Positions 40,804-50,351 are shown, counted from the first letter of the stretch. The stretch is DNA of 64,000 nucleotides from Rhodospirillaceae bacterium (GCA_040219235.1 JAVJSV010000012.1:744001-808000); one strand, 5' to 3'. Numbers and translations: made by a program. Notes: generated by a model from the sequence alone, not told the origin.

Positions 40804-41382
40804 TTAATCCGCTTCCATCCATTTGATGCTGCAGCCCATCGACGGTGTTTGTGCCTCTGGGCCTTTGCCGCTGGTGGCCACTTGGCGCATGGCGTTCAGC
40901 AACTCGGGCACGCGCTCTGGCGTCTCACCTGAGTCTTCTCCCCCCATTTGACCCATGGTGAGGGAGTCGATCCGCCCGCGATATTGCAGCCCGCCGGCGG
41001 TATTGAAGCCGAAGAAATCAGGGGTGCACACCGCGCCGTAAGCGCGCGCGACGCTTTGGTCTTCATCCACCAAATAGGGGAAGGTGAAACCATGCTCGGC
41101 GGCAAACTGCATCATCAGTTGCGGCGCGTCGTCCGGGTAGCTGCGGTAATCGTTGGGCATAATCGCCACCACGCCAAGGCCCTCGGCCTGCAGAGTTTTG
41201 GCATCGGCCACCAGGCGCGAAATGATCGCCTTCACATAAGGGCAGTGGTTGCAGATGAAGGCGATCAGCAAACCCTTATCGCCCCTCACGTCATCCAGCG
41301 TGAACGGCGTGCCAATGGCATCGGTTAATTCAAACGCTGGGGCTTGCCAGCCAAAATCACAAACGGGGGTGTCGAGAAGCAT
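40804..41382 (-). CDS. Thioredoxin-fold peroxiredoxin-like protein
   Basis: 192 residues from ATG 41382 (AGGA 7 nt upstream); an in-frame ATG at 41415 is less likely. AHPC/TSA-type fold: FELTDAIGTPFTLDDVRGDKGLLIAFICNHCPYVKAIISRL, where CNHC stands at the peroxidatic/CxxC position, then VVAIMPNDYRSYPDDAPQLMMQFAAEHGFTFPYLVDEDQSVARAYGAVCTPDFFGF. This matches a common cytosolic thioredoxin-like family with the CPY/CTPDFF motifs. Likely a thiol peroxidase or disulfide reductant. Its promoter faces the GNAT-PIN gene. Confidence 0.88.
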   Translation of the reverse strand: MLLDTPVCDFGWQAPAFELTDAIGTPFTLDDVRGDKGLLIAFICNHCPYVKAIISRLVADAKTLQAEGLGVVAIMPNDYRSYPDDAPQLMMQFAAEHGFTFPYLVDEDQSVARAYGAVCTPDFFGFNTAGGLQYRGRIDSLTMGQMGGEDSGETPERVPELLNAMRQVATSGKGPEAQTPSMGCSIKWMEAD

Positions 41383-41411
41383 GGGGGAGTCCTGAAATGT
41401 GCAAGAACGCG

Positions 41412-41477
41412 GCATGCTTTAAATCTTTGCATGCGTTAACCATTAAAATACAACCTGTAATTATTTTATGCATAAAG
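41412..41477. promoter_or_regulatory. Palindromes in the divergent promoter of the GNAT-PIN/ASCH module
   Basis: Two GCATGC sites (41412-41417 and 41429-41434, 11 bp apart) and a 12-bp palindrome TTTATGCATAAA (41466-41477), 39 bp before the GNAT-PIN start codon, in an abruptly AT-rich stretch. They could be operators for the module or for the opposing peroxiredoxin gene. Confidence 0.35.
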
Positions 41478-41516
41478 TATAGCGGTTCAATAGATATTGG
41501 TTAGCGAAGCCTCAAA

Positions 41517-43694
41517 ATGATCTCAATAATTACCGAACCTAGTGAAGTCATTGTCTATATCGATGATGTCCAAAAAGCTGCTGACCGGCAAAAAAAGATT
41601 TTTGGTTTTTTAGCGAAGTCTGCTTATGAGCAACGTTGTTTGCTAGGCAAGTTATGGGTGGCCATTGACTCAGATACAAAGGTTTATGCAGGACACATTA
41701 TGTTTGGTGGCACCTATCCGCAGTTGCGTGTCTTCCAAGTCAATGTTGCTTCTAAGTATCGCCGTAAGCGGGTGGGGATAGAGTTAGTTGAAGCGCTGAA
41801 ATCCTATGGAGAGGGCAAAGGCTATTCCAGTATATCTGCCCGCGTGGCTGAAGATTTAGTAGCTAGCAATAATTTCTGGGCTGGAGTTGGGTTTAACGCT
41901 TTTTCTTTGGTCGAGGGCGGAAAGACGACTAAGCGGAAAATTATCGTCAGGGTGTTGCAGCTTGATGTCCCATCTCTATTTGAGAAACTTGAAAAAGCTA
42001 AGGTTAACAAAATTACAGATCACCTTCGTTTTGGGAGTGCGCCTCTTCATCGCAAAAGGACCTATGCAATTGATTTAAATGTCCTTTTTGATTTGGTCAG
42101 AACTAGAGAACGTTATGATGACGCGGCAGCTATTCTTAGAGGAGCCATGTCCGGAAGCTATGATGTCTACGTAACGAAAGAGATGCTATTTGAGTTAGAC
42201 CGTACTTCCCGAAATATTCAGCATGATCCGATTTTAGAGCTTGTGAAAAATCTACCTGTGCTTCCTGATGTTCAAGCGGTCACGCTTGAGCCCTTAGTGC
42301 AAAAGTTGCGGCCAGTTGTTTTTCCAGATCGCTCAAAAACTAGAACTAAGGCGGTTCAAGACAACTCTGACCTTGCTCATTTAGCGATGGCGATCCATCA
42401 TGAATTGGATGGTTTTATCACAAGAGAGAAATTGATTCTCTCCTCAGCTGGCGGCTTACAGAGTCAGTTTAACTTTGAAATTTTGAGTTCAGCAGACTTT
42501 TCAGCGCCGTCAGACGTTCAAAGTACAATTCAGCGAAATCCTGTGGTTACTGACACCGAATTTCCTTCCGCGCGAGAATTTCAAGAAGAAAACCGTGCGG
42601 ACGTAAAGTCGTTCTTAAATCAACTAGGTATTAGTGACTCTGCCATTAAAGCCGCCTTGAAACCCGGCAATGATAAAGAACCTGCAAAGCGCTATGTACT
42701 AAAGATACAAGATGAAATTGTTGGTTTCTCTTCTTGGTGCATTCCTACATCATTTGATAAAGAAGCGAATTGCTATCTCTTTGTCGAGGAGAGTCGATCT
42801 GGCTCTTTGCAATTCACTGAACATATCCTCGAGAGCTTTGCGAGAGAAGTTGCCACCGATAAAGGGCGGTGTCTGTATTTGTATCTTTCAGCAAGCCAGC
42901 CAAACGCAAGCGCACTTGCTGAGAACTTTTTCTACCTTCCCGCTCCTGATCGCGGTGCTATTTATAGCTTAGTGTCTTTTCAAAAGTATTCAGTCTCTGG
43001 CCTAGTCACACCCGAGACTTGGAGCAGTTTTGTTCAATCTCTTTATGAGTTGGCTGGAGTAAAACTTGATAGCGTAATGCCGAACTATGATGAGGTTCAG
43101 AGAGATGGAATCAAAATCATCAAAGATGATGGTAAGGCAGTTTATCTTGACTTGATCGGCTTAGAGTCATACGTTACAAATGTTCTTGTTTTGTTCCGTA
43201 ACAGGCCTGGAATTATTCTACCAATTCGCCCTGCTTTTTCTGAGGAGTTGCTTGGAAAGGCTGATGACCAGCATCTTTTATTTGGAAATTCTGGAGCACT
43301 GTTAAAAGTTGAGAGAACATACTTCAGATCCCCGATTGGTAGCGCAGCGGTATTAGCCGGTGATCCATTGGTTTTTTATTCTTCTGAGCGTGCGAAAGCG
43401 GCCATTGGGTGTGCGAGAGTAACTTTTTCTGAAGTCATCAACATTGAAAATATTGATGCCAAATTAAGTAGTTCGGGTGTTTTATCAGATAGAGAGTTAG
43501 CTAAGCGCGCGGATAATAGAGGTAATATCCACATGATTTCATTTGATGGTTTTCAGCAGTTTACTAATCCTGTTTCGTACTCTGACCTTAAGAAAACTGG
43601 CGCAGGTAAACAGAATTTCATTACTATAGAAAAACTCGAACCGATTACTTTAAAGAATATTTGTTTGATGGGATTCGGTAATGCCACAAAGTGA
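41517..43694 (+). CDS. GNAT-PIN multidomain protein with C-terminal PUA/ASCH-like region
   Basis: 725 residues. GNAT acetyltransferase-like domain at about 40-145 (VNVASKYRRKRVGIELVEAL as acetyl-CoA loop, SNNFWAGVGF near its end). PIN-type nuclease domain at about 182-305: Asp186 in YAIDLNVLFD, Glu226 in MLFELDR, Asp285 in QDNSDLAHLA, Asp298 in LDGFITRE, the expected acidic quartet. About 355-480 is a second GNAT-like fold (RYVLKIQDEIVGFSSW...). About 585-640 (HLLFGNSGALLKVERTYFRSPI...GDPLVFY) resembles the beta-barrel of ASCH/EVE (PUA-like) modules. AT-rich, weak ribosome site. Overlaps the next gene by 14 bp. Probably an RNA-targeting toxin or conflict protein; no named system recognised. 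Confidence 0.78.
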   Translation: MISIITEPSEVIVYIDDVQKAADRQKKIFGFLAKSAYEQRCLLGKLWVAIDSDTKVYAGHIMFGGTYPQLRVFQVNVASKYRRKRVGIELVEALKSYGEGKGYSSISARVAEDLVASNNFWAGVGFNAFSLVEGGKTTKRKIIVRVLQLDVPSLFEKLEKAKVNKITDHLRFGSAPLHRKRTYAIDLNVLFDLVRTRERYDDAAAILRGAMSGSYDVYVTKEMLFELDRTSRNIQHDPILELVKNLPVLPDVQAVTLEPLVQKLRPVVFPDRSKTRTKAVQDNSDLAHLAMAIHHELDGFITREKLILSSAGGLQSQFNFEILSSADFSAPSDVQSTIQRNPVVTDTEFPSAREFQEENRADVKSFLNQLGISDSAIKAALKPGNDKEPAKRYVLKIQDEIVGFSSWCIPTSFDKEANCYLFVEESRSGSLQFTEHILESFAREVATDKGRCLYLYLSASQPNASALAENFFYLPAPDRGAIYSLVSFQKYSVSGLVTPETWSSFVQSLYELAGVKLDSVMPNYDEVQRDGIKIIKDDGKAVYLDLIGLESYVTNVLVLFRNRPGIILPIRPAFSEELLGKADDQHLLFGNSGALLKVERTYFRSPIGSAAVLAGDPLVFYSSERAKAAIGCARVTFSEVINIENIDAKLSSSGVLSDRELAKRADNRGNIHMISFDGFQQFTNPVSYSDLKKTGAGKQNFITIEKLEPITLKNICLMGFGNATK

Positions 43695-44130
43695 AGTTGA
43701 GATAATTATTTCTATTAAGCCGCCTCATGTGACGAATATTCTAAGTAGTAAAAAGAAATTTGAGTTGCGTAGACGACCACTCAATGTACCGATCGGCACA
43801 CTTATTTGGATATATTCAACTTTGCCCTCTGGCAGATTTGCTGCTTCGGCAAGGCTAATAGCTTTGCATGTCGGGACACCTGGAAGTCTAAGGCATTTGG
43901 CTAAAGATGCATGTGTGACCAGCAAAGAATACGATGAGTATTACTGCGGAGCATCACAAGCGTGTGCATTAGAACTGGGCGATGTAACAGAAATTCCGCC
44001 CGGTGCAGAACTACGTCAGATACGAGAGAAGATTGACGAGTCATTCCACCCGCCTCAGTTTTTCCAGAAGACATTCAATGGAAGTGCCATCCCGAATTTT
44101 CTGAGGAGCCATATTGATAAGGCTGCCTAG
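43681..44130 (+). CDS. ASCH-domain (PUA-like) protein
   Basis: 149 residues. IIISIKPPHVTNILSSKKKFELRRRPLNVPIGTLIWIYSTLPSGRFAASARL is the hallmark N-terminal strand-helix of ASCH domains (I-x-P-x-[YH]...I[LI]-x-G/S-x-K-x-x-E-[LF]-R-[RK]). Such domains bind RNA or modified nucleosides. It starts inside the upstream gene, implying coupled translation and a functional pair: nuclease/acetyltransferase plus reader or antidote. A preceding GGGA can serve as ribosome site. Confidence 0.8.
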   Translation: MPQSEVEIIISIKPPHVTNILSSKKKFELRRRPLNVPIGTLIWIYSTLPSGRFAASARLIALHVGTPGSLRHLAKDACVTSKEYDEYYCGASQACALELGDVTEIPPGAELRQIREKIDESFHPPQFFQKTFNGSAIPNFLRSHIDKAA

Positions 44131-44465
44131 TAAGGCGGTTATAATCTCTATGCTATATCTAATTCTTATAGTGCACTGTGAGCTTTGCGCTTAGGTGAGC
44201 GCAACATACTCACTATTCTAAGTCACATACTTCCTATTCTTCTCCCACCCCCACGAAATAATGTTGTGCATGGGCTCGTTTCGCGGCCTGTTAAGCCCTT
44301 GATTTTATTCAATATGGGGGAGCGTGCATGGGCTCGTTCCAAGGTCGGGTGGCCCCAAGAAAAATGCGACAGGCCAAACCCCTAGAAAACTGCCGTTTTC
44401 TGATGTGGCCATGTTTGTTGTTTTGAGGTGGGGGAGAGGCCCCAGGAAAGGCCAGGCGGCTAATT
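44131..44465. other. Intergenic region with short repeats
   Basis: 335 bp. GTGCATGGGCTCGTT occurs twice (44266-44280 and 44324-44338). A perfect hairpin AGAAAAC-TGCC-GTTTTCT lies at 44384-44401, enclosed by GGCCA...TGGCC. The base composition returns to GC-rich within this stretch, marking the right edge of the AT-rich module. No gene seen. Confidence 0.6.
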
Positions 44466-44729
44466 TTAGTCTGGGGTGTTTCGGCGGCTGTTCGGGGTCG
44501 TCACATCCGCATCCACATCTGGACCCTCATCGCCCTCCAATGCGTCACGGCTGTCTGTCTTCGGCTCTGGCTTCCAATGGATGAGTTTGAGGATCAGCAG
44601 AAAGGGCGGAAACAGGAATCCCAGCAGGGTCCACAAGGTTGTGTGGGCGTCGCGTCGCCGGGCCATCCAGTTGCCCACGAAGGCAAACAACAGCCCGCTG
44701 GCCAGGGAAATCAGGATCATCGGGTCCAT
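44466..44729 (-). CDS. Small membrane protein
   Basis: 87 residues, two membrane helices (MILISLASGLLFAFVGNWM and TLWTLLGFLFPPFLLILKLI) and an acidic hydrophilic C-terminal tail. No family recognised; resembles small alphaproteobacterial membrane proteins with an R-R-D/H loop. GGA 6 nt before the ATG. Confidence 0.6.
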   Translation of the reverse strand: MDPMILISLASGLLFAFVGNWMARRRDAHTTLWTLLGFLFPPFLLILKLIHWKPEPKTDSRDALEGDEGPDVDADVTTPNSRRNTPD

Positions 44730-44774
44730 AGCGGGTCCATAGGAAGATAACGCCTTTCTTAGGAGGCAGGTTGC

Positions 44775-45665
44775 TTAAGGCGTGCCAATACCCTCTGCGC
44801 CGTTCTCTTTATTTCCCTCTTTATCCCCTTCTCGATCTCCTTCTAGGCCCTTGAGAATTTTGGTCACCAGGGCGTAGTCCTTGGGGTTGTCCACATCAAT
44901 CGGCCCCTCGGCCCAGGGCATCAGCACGGCGCGCACCTCGGCCTTAATCGCCCGCGACATGCGCTTGGTCACGCCGTCCAGGGTCAGCCATTGCAGCTTG
45001 TACAAAATCAGCGACAGCAGCCCGAAGCCCTTGGCGATGCGCAGGGGTTTCTTGCCGAACTGACCGCCGGTGGCAAAGGGTTTGGCACCGTTGACGCCCT
45101 TATCGTTTGTCACGGCATAGAGGTTGCAGCTGGAATAGGCGTCGTCTTTCAGGCGGTGGAACGCCCGCGCGCCCTCGGGGTATTTGTCCAGAATCAGCTG
45201 CGCCCGGGCCCAGCCGATATAGGCGTCACCTGGCGTTGTGCTGACCTCGGTGCAGAAATGGCTGAGCATCTCCGGGGTATGCAGGGCGTTGTCGCCAGCC
45301 GTGATCACCAGGGGGTAGGGATCGGGAATATCGTGCACCGCCGAGAACAGGCTTTCGGCCAGATTGCCCTTGCTGGTGATCGGCGTGATCACGCCGCTGT
45401 CCAGCCAGGCGGCCACTTTCGGCACCTCGCGCAAGATCGCCGGATCTTCCACCGAGACGAACACACGGCCGATTTCTGGGGTGTCGATCACCGTTTGCAG
45501 CACCCGCTCGATCATCGCCGTGCCATTCAGGCTGACCAGGCATTTGTGGCTTTTGCCCTGAAGTTGCGCCACCGCATCGCCAGGCCCCTTGCGGCTGGCG
45601 GCGAGCACGAGGGCCGTGAGTTTTTGGGCACCGGACTTGGGTGCGGAAACGGAGTTTTGCGACAT
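44775..45665 (-). CDS. MobA-like/NTP-transferase family nucleotidyltransferase
   Basis: 296 residues. LTALVLAASRKGPGDAVAQLQGKSHKCLVSLNGTAMIERVLQTV is a GT-A nucleotidyltransferase N-terminus (LAAxR...K.L....G..M), VITAGDNALHTPEML contains the metal-binding D-x-A motif, and DAYSSCNLYAV follows. It likely activates a sugar or alcohol phosphate as a nucleotide conjugate. The AAS-R-x(3) loop is longer than in MobA itself, so molybdopterin is not implied. The acidic/basic tail (GDREGDKEGNKENGAEG) is low complexity. Divergent from a polysaccharide flippase, suggesting a shared role in surface glycan or lipid. Confidence 0.82.
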   Translation of the reverse strand: MSQNSVSAPKSGAQKLTALVLAASRKGPGDAVAQLQGKSHKCLVSLNGTAMIERVLQTVIDTPEIGRVFVSVEDPAILREVPKVAAWLDSGVITPITSKGNLAESLFSAVHDIPDPYPLVITAGDNALHTPEMLSHFCTEVSTTPGDAYIGWARAQLILDKYPEGARAFHRLKDDAYSSCNLYAVTNDKGVNGAKPFATGGQFGKKPLRIAKGFGLLSLILYKLQWLTLDGVTKRMSRAIKAEVRAVLMPWAEGPIDVDNPKDYALVTKILKGLEGDREGDKEGNKENGAEGIGTP

Positions 45666-45748
45666 AAATAAAATCCATCACGAGCAGCGCAATGTTGCGA
45701 TACTGCGATACTTACGCCATTAAGACGCTGGATTCAAAAGGGGATTTT

Positions 45749-47110
45749 ATGAGCCGAGACGACGAGACAGCGCCTGACGCAGCAAAGCCAGCGCGTGTGA
45801 GAACCACCTGGTTCTCCGATCTCGTGTTTCGGCGGGTCTTCAAAAATGCTGGGTTTTTGCTCAGTGGGAAAACCGCCACCGGTGTTCTGGGTCTGGCTTA
45901 TCTCGGGCTGGCGGCGCGGGGCCTCGGTATCGAGCAATTCGGTCTGCTGGTGCTGGTGCAAACCTATGTCCAGGTGATCACCGGCCTCAGCACCTTTCAC
46001 TCCTGGCAGGCGGTCATTCGCTATGGCGCAATCAGCACCCAGACTGACGATACGCGAGGCTTTCAGAGCCTGATTTCCTTCACCACCCTGCTCGATGTGG
46101 CCGGGGTTGTGCTGGGCGCGACGGTGGCCTGGTTTGCAGCCCCTCTGGTGGGGCCGTATCTGGGCTGGAGTGGCGAGATTATCGCCTATGCCCAGCCCTA
46201 TAGTTTGTTAATCCTGTTCACCATTGTGGCCACCCCCACCGGCCTACTGCGCCTTTACGACCGCTTCGACATTCTCGCCTGGCAGGTGATCATCACTCCG
46301 GCGCTGCGTCTGATCGGTGTGGCGATTGCTGTGCTGCTGGATGCGCCCCTGTGGGCCTATCTGCTGGCTTGGTTTGTCGCAGGCGTGATTGGCGGGTTGA
46401 TCCTGGTGGGGCTCGGCTGGCGCGAGGGCGTCAAGCAAGGCCGCCTGACCAACATGCGCTGGTCGCTGGGTGGTGTAACGCGCACCCACGCTGGCATCTG
46501 GGGCTTTTGCCTGGCCTCCAATTTTCATTCATCGTTGCAAATGGTCACCGGCCATATGAGCACGCTTCTGGTTGGCGCGGTTGCCACCCCGGCGGCGGCA
46601 GGGCTGTTCAAAGTTGCCCGGGAAGTCGCCACCGCCCTCACCAAACCGGCCGAGCTGCTCACCCAGTCTATCTATCCGGAGTTTGCCCGCCTCGGCTCCA
46701 CCGGCAACTGGGCCGATTTCGGCGGGCTGATTCGCCGCGCTGCTCTGCTGGCCGGCGGGGTTGGGCTTGGCATTCTCGCGTTGATTGCGCTGCTCGGCGA
46801 TCACCTGTTGGCGCTGATTTTTGGGCCAGACTTCGCTGCGGCCTATGGTGTGCTTGTGTTGCTGGTGGCAGCGGCGACCCTCACCATCGCGGGCTTCAGT
46901 TTCGACCCCGCGCTCTATGCCATGGGCCGGCCCAGTGTGCCGCTCAGGGTCAATGCGGTGGTTGTCTTTTGTGTGTATGTGCCGTTGCTCATCTTACTGA
47001 CTCAGACACTCGGACCCATCGGGGCAGGCGTGGCCATGCTGCTGTCTTCGACCCTCATTGTCGGCACGGTCGGCCTGTGGGCGCGGGCCGAGCTCAAAAA
47101 GAGAGCCTGA
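45749..47110 (+). CDS. Polysaccharide/lipid flippase (MOP superfamily, Wzx-like)
   Basis: 453 residues from ATG 45749 (AAAGGGG upstream; the longer ORF from 45692 lacks a ribosome site). About 12-14 membrane helices. AGFLLSGKTATGVLGLAYLGLAARGLGIEQFGLLVLVQTYVQ is the classical N-terminal repeat of oligosaccharide flippases; FKVAREVATALTKPAELLTQSIYPEFARL is the mid-protein loop conserved in Wzx/RfbX. It transports lipid-linked glycans across the inner membrane. Oriented away from the nucleotidyltransferase gene. Confidence 0.9.
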   Translation: MSRDDETAPDAAKPARVRTTWFSDLVFRRVFKNAGFLLSGKTATGVLGLAYLGLAARGLGIEQFGLLVLVQTYVQVITGLSTFHSWQAVIRYGAISTQTDDTRGFQSLISFTTLLDVAGVVLGATVAWFAAPLVGPYLGWSGEIIAYAQPYSLLILFTIVATPTGLLRLYDRFDILAWQVIITPALRLIGVAIAVLLDAPLWAYLLAWFVAGVIGGLILVGLGWREGVKQGRLTNMRWSLGGVTRTHAGIWGFCLASNFHSSLQMVTGHMSTLLVGAVATPAAAGLFKVAREVATALTKPAELLTQSIYPEFARLGSTGNWADFGGLIRRAALLAGGVGLGILALIALLGDHLLALIFGPDFAAAYGVLVLLVAAATLTIAGFSFDPALYAMGRPSVPLRVNAVVVFCVYVPLLILLTQTLGPIGAGVAMLLSSTLIVGTVGLWARAELKKRA

Positions 47111-47390
47111 ATAAAGACTCTCACAGTTCTGAAAACGTTCTGACTTTTAAACGCCATAAAACTTTCATCGTTTGGCCATTGAGGCTAAGCGCCGTCTCCT
47201 GTTTATTGCGCCCAACTCTTGCTTACCGGCAACTTCTTGCGGACATGACGTTTTTACGCCACCTCAAGACCAGGGCTTAGAAGCTTGAAGGAAATATCCG
47301 ATCCGGATTTGTCCCGAAGGTTGTCTTACGCTCTGTTTCTGCCTTCGGAAGATTCGGATGGATGTAATCCATCGTTTTCTGGAGGGCGTC

Positions 47391-50312
47391 ATGCAGAACC
47401 CATATTTTCAAAAGACACTTAAATCTAAACTCCTGGCTGGGGTGTTTGCGTTTGGCTTGCCGGTCACAGCTGGTCTTATTCCTCTGGTCATCGCGGCATC
47501 TGCTTCGGCCCAGCAGCAACTCGGTCAGGTCGCTGGCCGCGTTGTAGATGCCAACTCTGGAGCCTCCCTTGAAGGCGTCCGCGTGCGCGTTGAAGAAACC
47601 GGTGACACAGCATCCACTGGCGCAGAAGGGGCCTTCAGCCTCAGAAACCTCGCACCGGGCACGTATACACTCACGTTCTCTTATATTGGATTTCCTGATG
47701 AGCGGCAGGCCATTGAGGTCGCAGCCGGTGCCATATCGCGTCCAACCATTTCCGTGTTTGGTGGTGATGCCATTGATGAAATCATTGTCATCGGCCAACG
47801 CGGGGCTCAGGCATCGGCGTTGAACCAACAGCGGATGTCGTCGACGATTTCCAATGTGGTGTCCGCTGACCAAGCCGGGCGCTTTCCGGACACTAACGCC
47901 GCTGAAGCATTACAGCGTGTTCCGGGCATATCGATCAACCGCGAAGAAAAAGGCGGCGAAGGCCGGTTCATATCAATCCGTGGCCTCGATTCCAGCCTCA
48001 ACAATTTCAAGCTCAACGGCATGAACGTGGCGCAGACAGACAAAGAATCACGACGGGTGCCGCTTGATGTCGTGCAGGTCGATGCGCTGTCGAAGATCGT
48101 GGTTAATAAAACCTTACTGCCGGACATGGATGGCGATGGCATCGGCGGGTCCGTCGAGCTAGAAACAGCATCCGCCTTCGACGCCAATGACCGCATTATC
48201 GCTCTGAATATCGAGGGCAACTATAACGACTTTGATGAAAAACTCGGCGGAAAGTTTACTGGCACCTACGGTGACGTGTTTGGTACGGATGGCAATTTTG
48301 GTCTCTTGATCTCAGCTACCTACAACAAACGCTATACATTAGGATACAACAACCTGCAGGATGAAGAATACATCCCTCTATTCGAGCAGGATGAAGGTGA
48401 ACCCGTGGATTTGAGTGGTGGCAACACACTCATTCCCTGGTGGTTTGGTCTCGGCAACTTTGACAACGAGCGCGAAAACATTGGTGCGTCCATAGCGCTT
48501 GATTATCGCGTCAGTGATGCAACGTCTCTGTACGCCAAAGGCAGCTACAACAAGCTGGAAGACATCGAGCTAAGCAGCGGATTCTTCATTATCGCTGATG
48601 ACGATGAATTGTATCAAAATGGTGTGTTCGACCCAGAAGGCGGAACAGTTTACCAAGTGCGCAGCGAGTACGAAGAGTCTGTGTTTACCAATAGTACGCT
48701 CACCTTTGGCGGAGAAACGTTGTTCGATGCATTTACGGTCGAATATTCGGTTGGGTATGCACGCGGTTTGTTTGATGAGCCGAACGACTACGAAGTGGCC
48801 TTTGAATACGAACTATCAGACCGGGTTCTGTACAATTATAGCAACCCGTTTTTTCCACAGCCTATTTTGTCGGCAGCAGACGAAGCAGCTATTCGCGATC
48901 CTTCAAATTTTTCACTGGGCGGCAATGACATTGACGAGGACGTTTCTAAGGACCGTAAATACGTTGGCCAAATTGATGTAACCTATGAGCCTTCATCTCC
49001 GTCTATATCGTACATTAAGGGTGGAGCTAAGGCCTTGCGGTCCAAGCGGTCTTTGTTTGAGGCCAATGTGCTTGAGGCAGATGGAGATTTAGATCTTATC
49101 GGGTCTGTATTCGATGGCGGCGGTTTTCTGGATACCAGCGACATTGGCTCACCTTATGGCCAGATTTTGCGTCTTAACCCAGACGCCATTCGCGATTGGC
49201 GCAACATTGGCACGCGTTTGGTAAACGACGGCGTCTTAGAGAACGACTATGATGGAGATCTGCCGGATGAGGACAGCTATAATGGCACAGAGACCATATA
49301 CGCTGGCTATGGAATGGCCATGTTTACGTCAGGTCCATGGGAAGCCATAGGTGGTGTCCGCGTTGAATACCTCGACTTTGAATCCGAGGGATTTGAAGTC
49401 ATAGAGACGGAAGATGATGAGATTTTGCAGGGCCGCGTCTCCACGTCCAGCAACACGCAAATCCTTCCGCGCCTGCAAGTGAACTACCGGGCGTCCGATG
49501 ACTTGATCTTCCGAGGAGCTGCGTTCACCTCATTGGCTCGCCCAGAATTTGCGTTTCTGAATGCGGCCACCGAAATTGAGATTGACGATGAAAACTCCTT
49601 GGAGGCGTTTATCGGCAACCCCGACCTCAAGCCAGCCTATGCGTGGAACTTTGACTTAGGCGTTGAGTACTATCTGGAAAATATCGGTCTCGCCTCAGCC
49701 AACGTTTTCTATAAAACTATAGATAACTTCATATTCTTTGATGCAGCGCCAGAGGGCGAAGTTTCTGTCGCAGATCTGGAAGCAAGATTCCCTGGGTTCA
49801 ATATCGACGCTGAAACCGTGTTTAATGGCAACACAGCTGAAGTCTATGGCGTTGAGTTGAACTTCGTCAATCAGTTCACCAACTTAGATGGTTTCTGGGG
49901 CGGGTTTGGCGTCTATGCGAACCTGACCCTGCAAGACAGTTCTGCTGATACGGGCCTTGATGGTCGGGGAAAAGTGCCGTTTTTCAATGCACCAAGCTAT
50001 GTCGGCACGGCGGCTTTGACCTATCAAAAGTACGGTGTGGAAACCAACATCGCCTACACGGTGCGCGGCAGGTCTCTTGAAGAATTGGGGGATTACCTGA
50101 TCGACAAGTATCAGCAGTCTTACAAGACCCTCGATGTGCAGGCGCGTTACGCATTGACCGACAATGTCACAGCTTACGTGAACGCCATTGACATTCTTGA
50201 TGGCGGGCTGGATCCAGTCGTGAATAAGACGTTGGGCAAGACCCCAGGATTCCCAGAGGATGTGACATTCAACGGCCGGACAGTGACCTTTGGTCTTTCT
50301 GCACGTTTTTAA
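47391..50312 (+). CDS. TonB-dependent outer-membrane receptor with CarboxypepD_reg-like domain
   Basis: 973 residues from ATG 47391 (GGAGG 5 nt upstream). Signal peptide ending near SASAQQQ. Residues about 47-120 form a carboxypeptidase-regulatory-like beta domain (GQVAGRVVDANSGASLEGVRVRVEETGD). TonB box-like DEIIVIGQR, then the plug (STISNVVSADQAGRFPDTNAAEALQRVPGISINREEKGGEGRFISIRGLDS) and a 22-strand-type barrel ending in aromatic TVTFGLSARF. The plug pattern is that of large TonB receptors of the TonB-TBDT type for carbohydrates and organic phosphates. The next gene, 39 bp away, encodes a PhoX-like phosphatase, suggesting uptake of a phosphoester. Confidence 0.92.
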   Translation: MQNPYFQKTLKSKLLAGVFAFGLPVTAGLIPLVIAASASAQQQLGQVAGRVVDANSGASLEGVRVRVEETGDTASTGAEGAFSLRNLAPGTYTLTFSYIGFPDERQAIEVAAGAISRPTISVFGGDAIDEIIVIGQRGAQASALNQQRMSSTISNVVSADQAGRFPDTNAAEALQRVPGISINREEKGGEGRFISIRGLDSSLNNFKLNGMNVAQTDKESRRVPLDVVQVDALSKIVVNKTLLPDMDGDGIGGSVELETASAFDANDRIIALNIEGNYNDFDEKLGGKFTGTYGDVFGTDGNFGLLISATYNKRYTLGYNNLQDEEYIPLFEQDEGEPVDLSGGNTLIPWWFGLGNFDNERENIGASIALDYRVSDATSLYAKGSYNKLEDIELSSGFFIIADDDELYQNGVFDPEGGTVYQVRSEYEESVFTNSTLTFGGETLFDAFTVEYSVGYARGLFDEPNDYEVAFEYELSDRVLYNYSNPFFPQPILSAADEAAIRDPSNFSLGGNDIDEDVSKDRKYVGQIDVTYEPSSPSISYIKGGAKALRSKRSLFEANVLEADGDLDLIGSVFDGGGFLDTSDIGSPYGQILRLNPDAIRDWRNIGTRLVNDGVLENDYDGDLPDEDSYNGTETIYAGYGMAMFTSGPWEAIGGVRVEYLDFESEGFEVIETEDDEILQGRVSTSSNTQILPRLQVNYRASDDLIFRGAAFTSLARPEFAFLNAATEIEIDDENSLEAFIGNPDLKPAYAWNFDLGVEYYLENIGLASANVFYKTIDNFIFFDAAPEGEVSVADLEARFPGFNIDAETVFNGNTAEVYGVELNFVNQFTNLDGFWGGFGVYANLTLQDSSADTGLDGRGKVPFFNAPSYVGTAALTYQKYGVETNIAYTVRGRSLEELGDYLIDKYQQSYKTLDVQARYALTDNVTAYVNAIDILDGGLDPVVNKTLGKTPGFPEDVTFNGRTVTFGLSARF

Positions 50313-50351
50313 CCTAGGGCTTGGCGGATCAGCACACCTTGGCGCACCGGC

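Noticed and set aside
46351-47280. 309-residue ORF overlapping the flippase in another frame
   Set aside because: Out-of-frame shadow within a GC-rich coding gene; Arg/Cys/His-rich noise.
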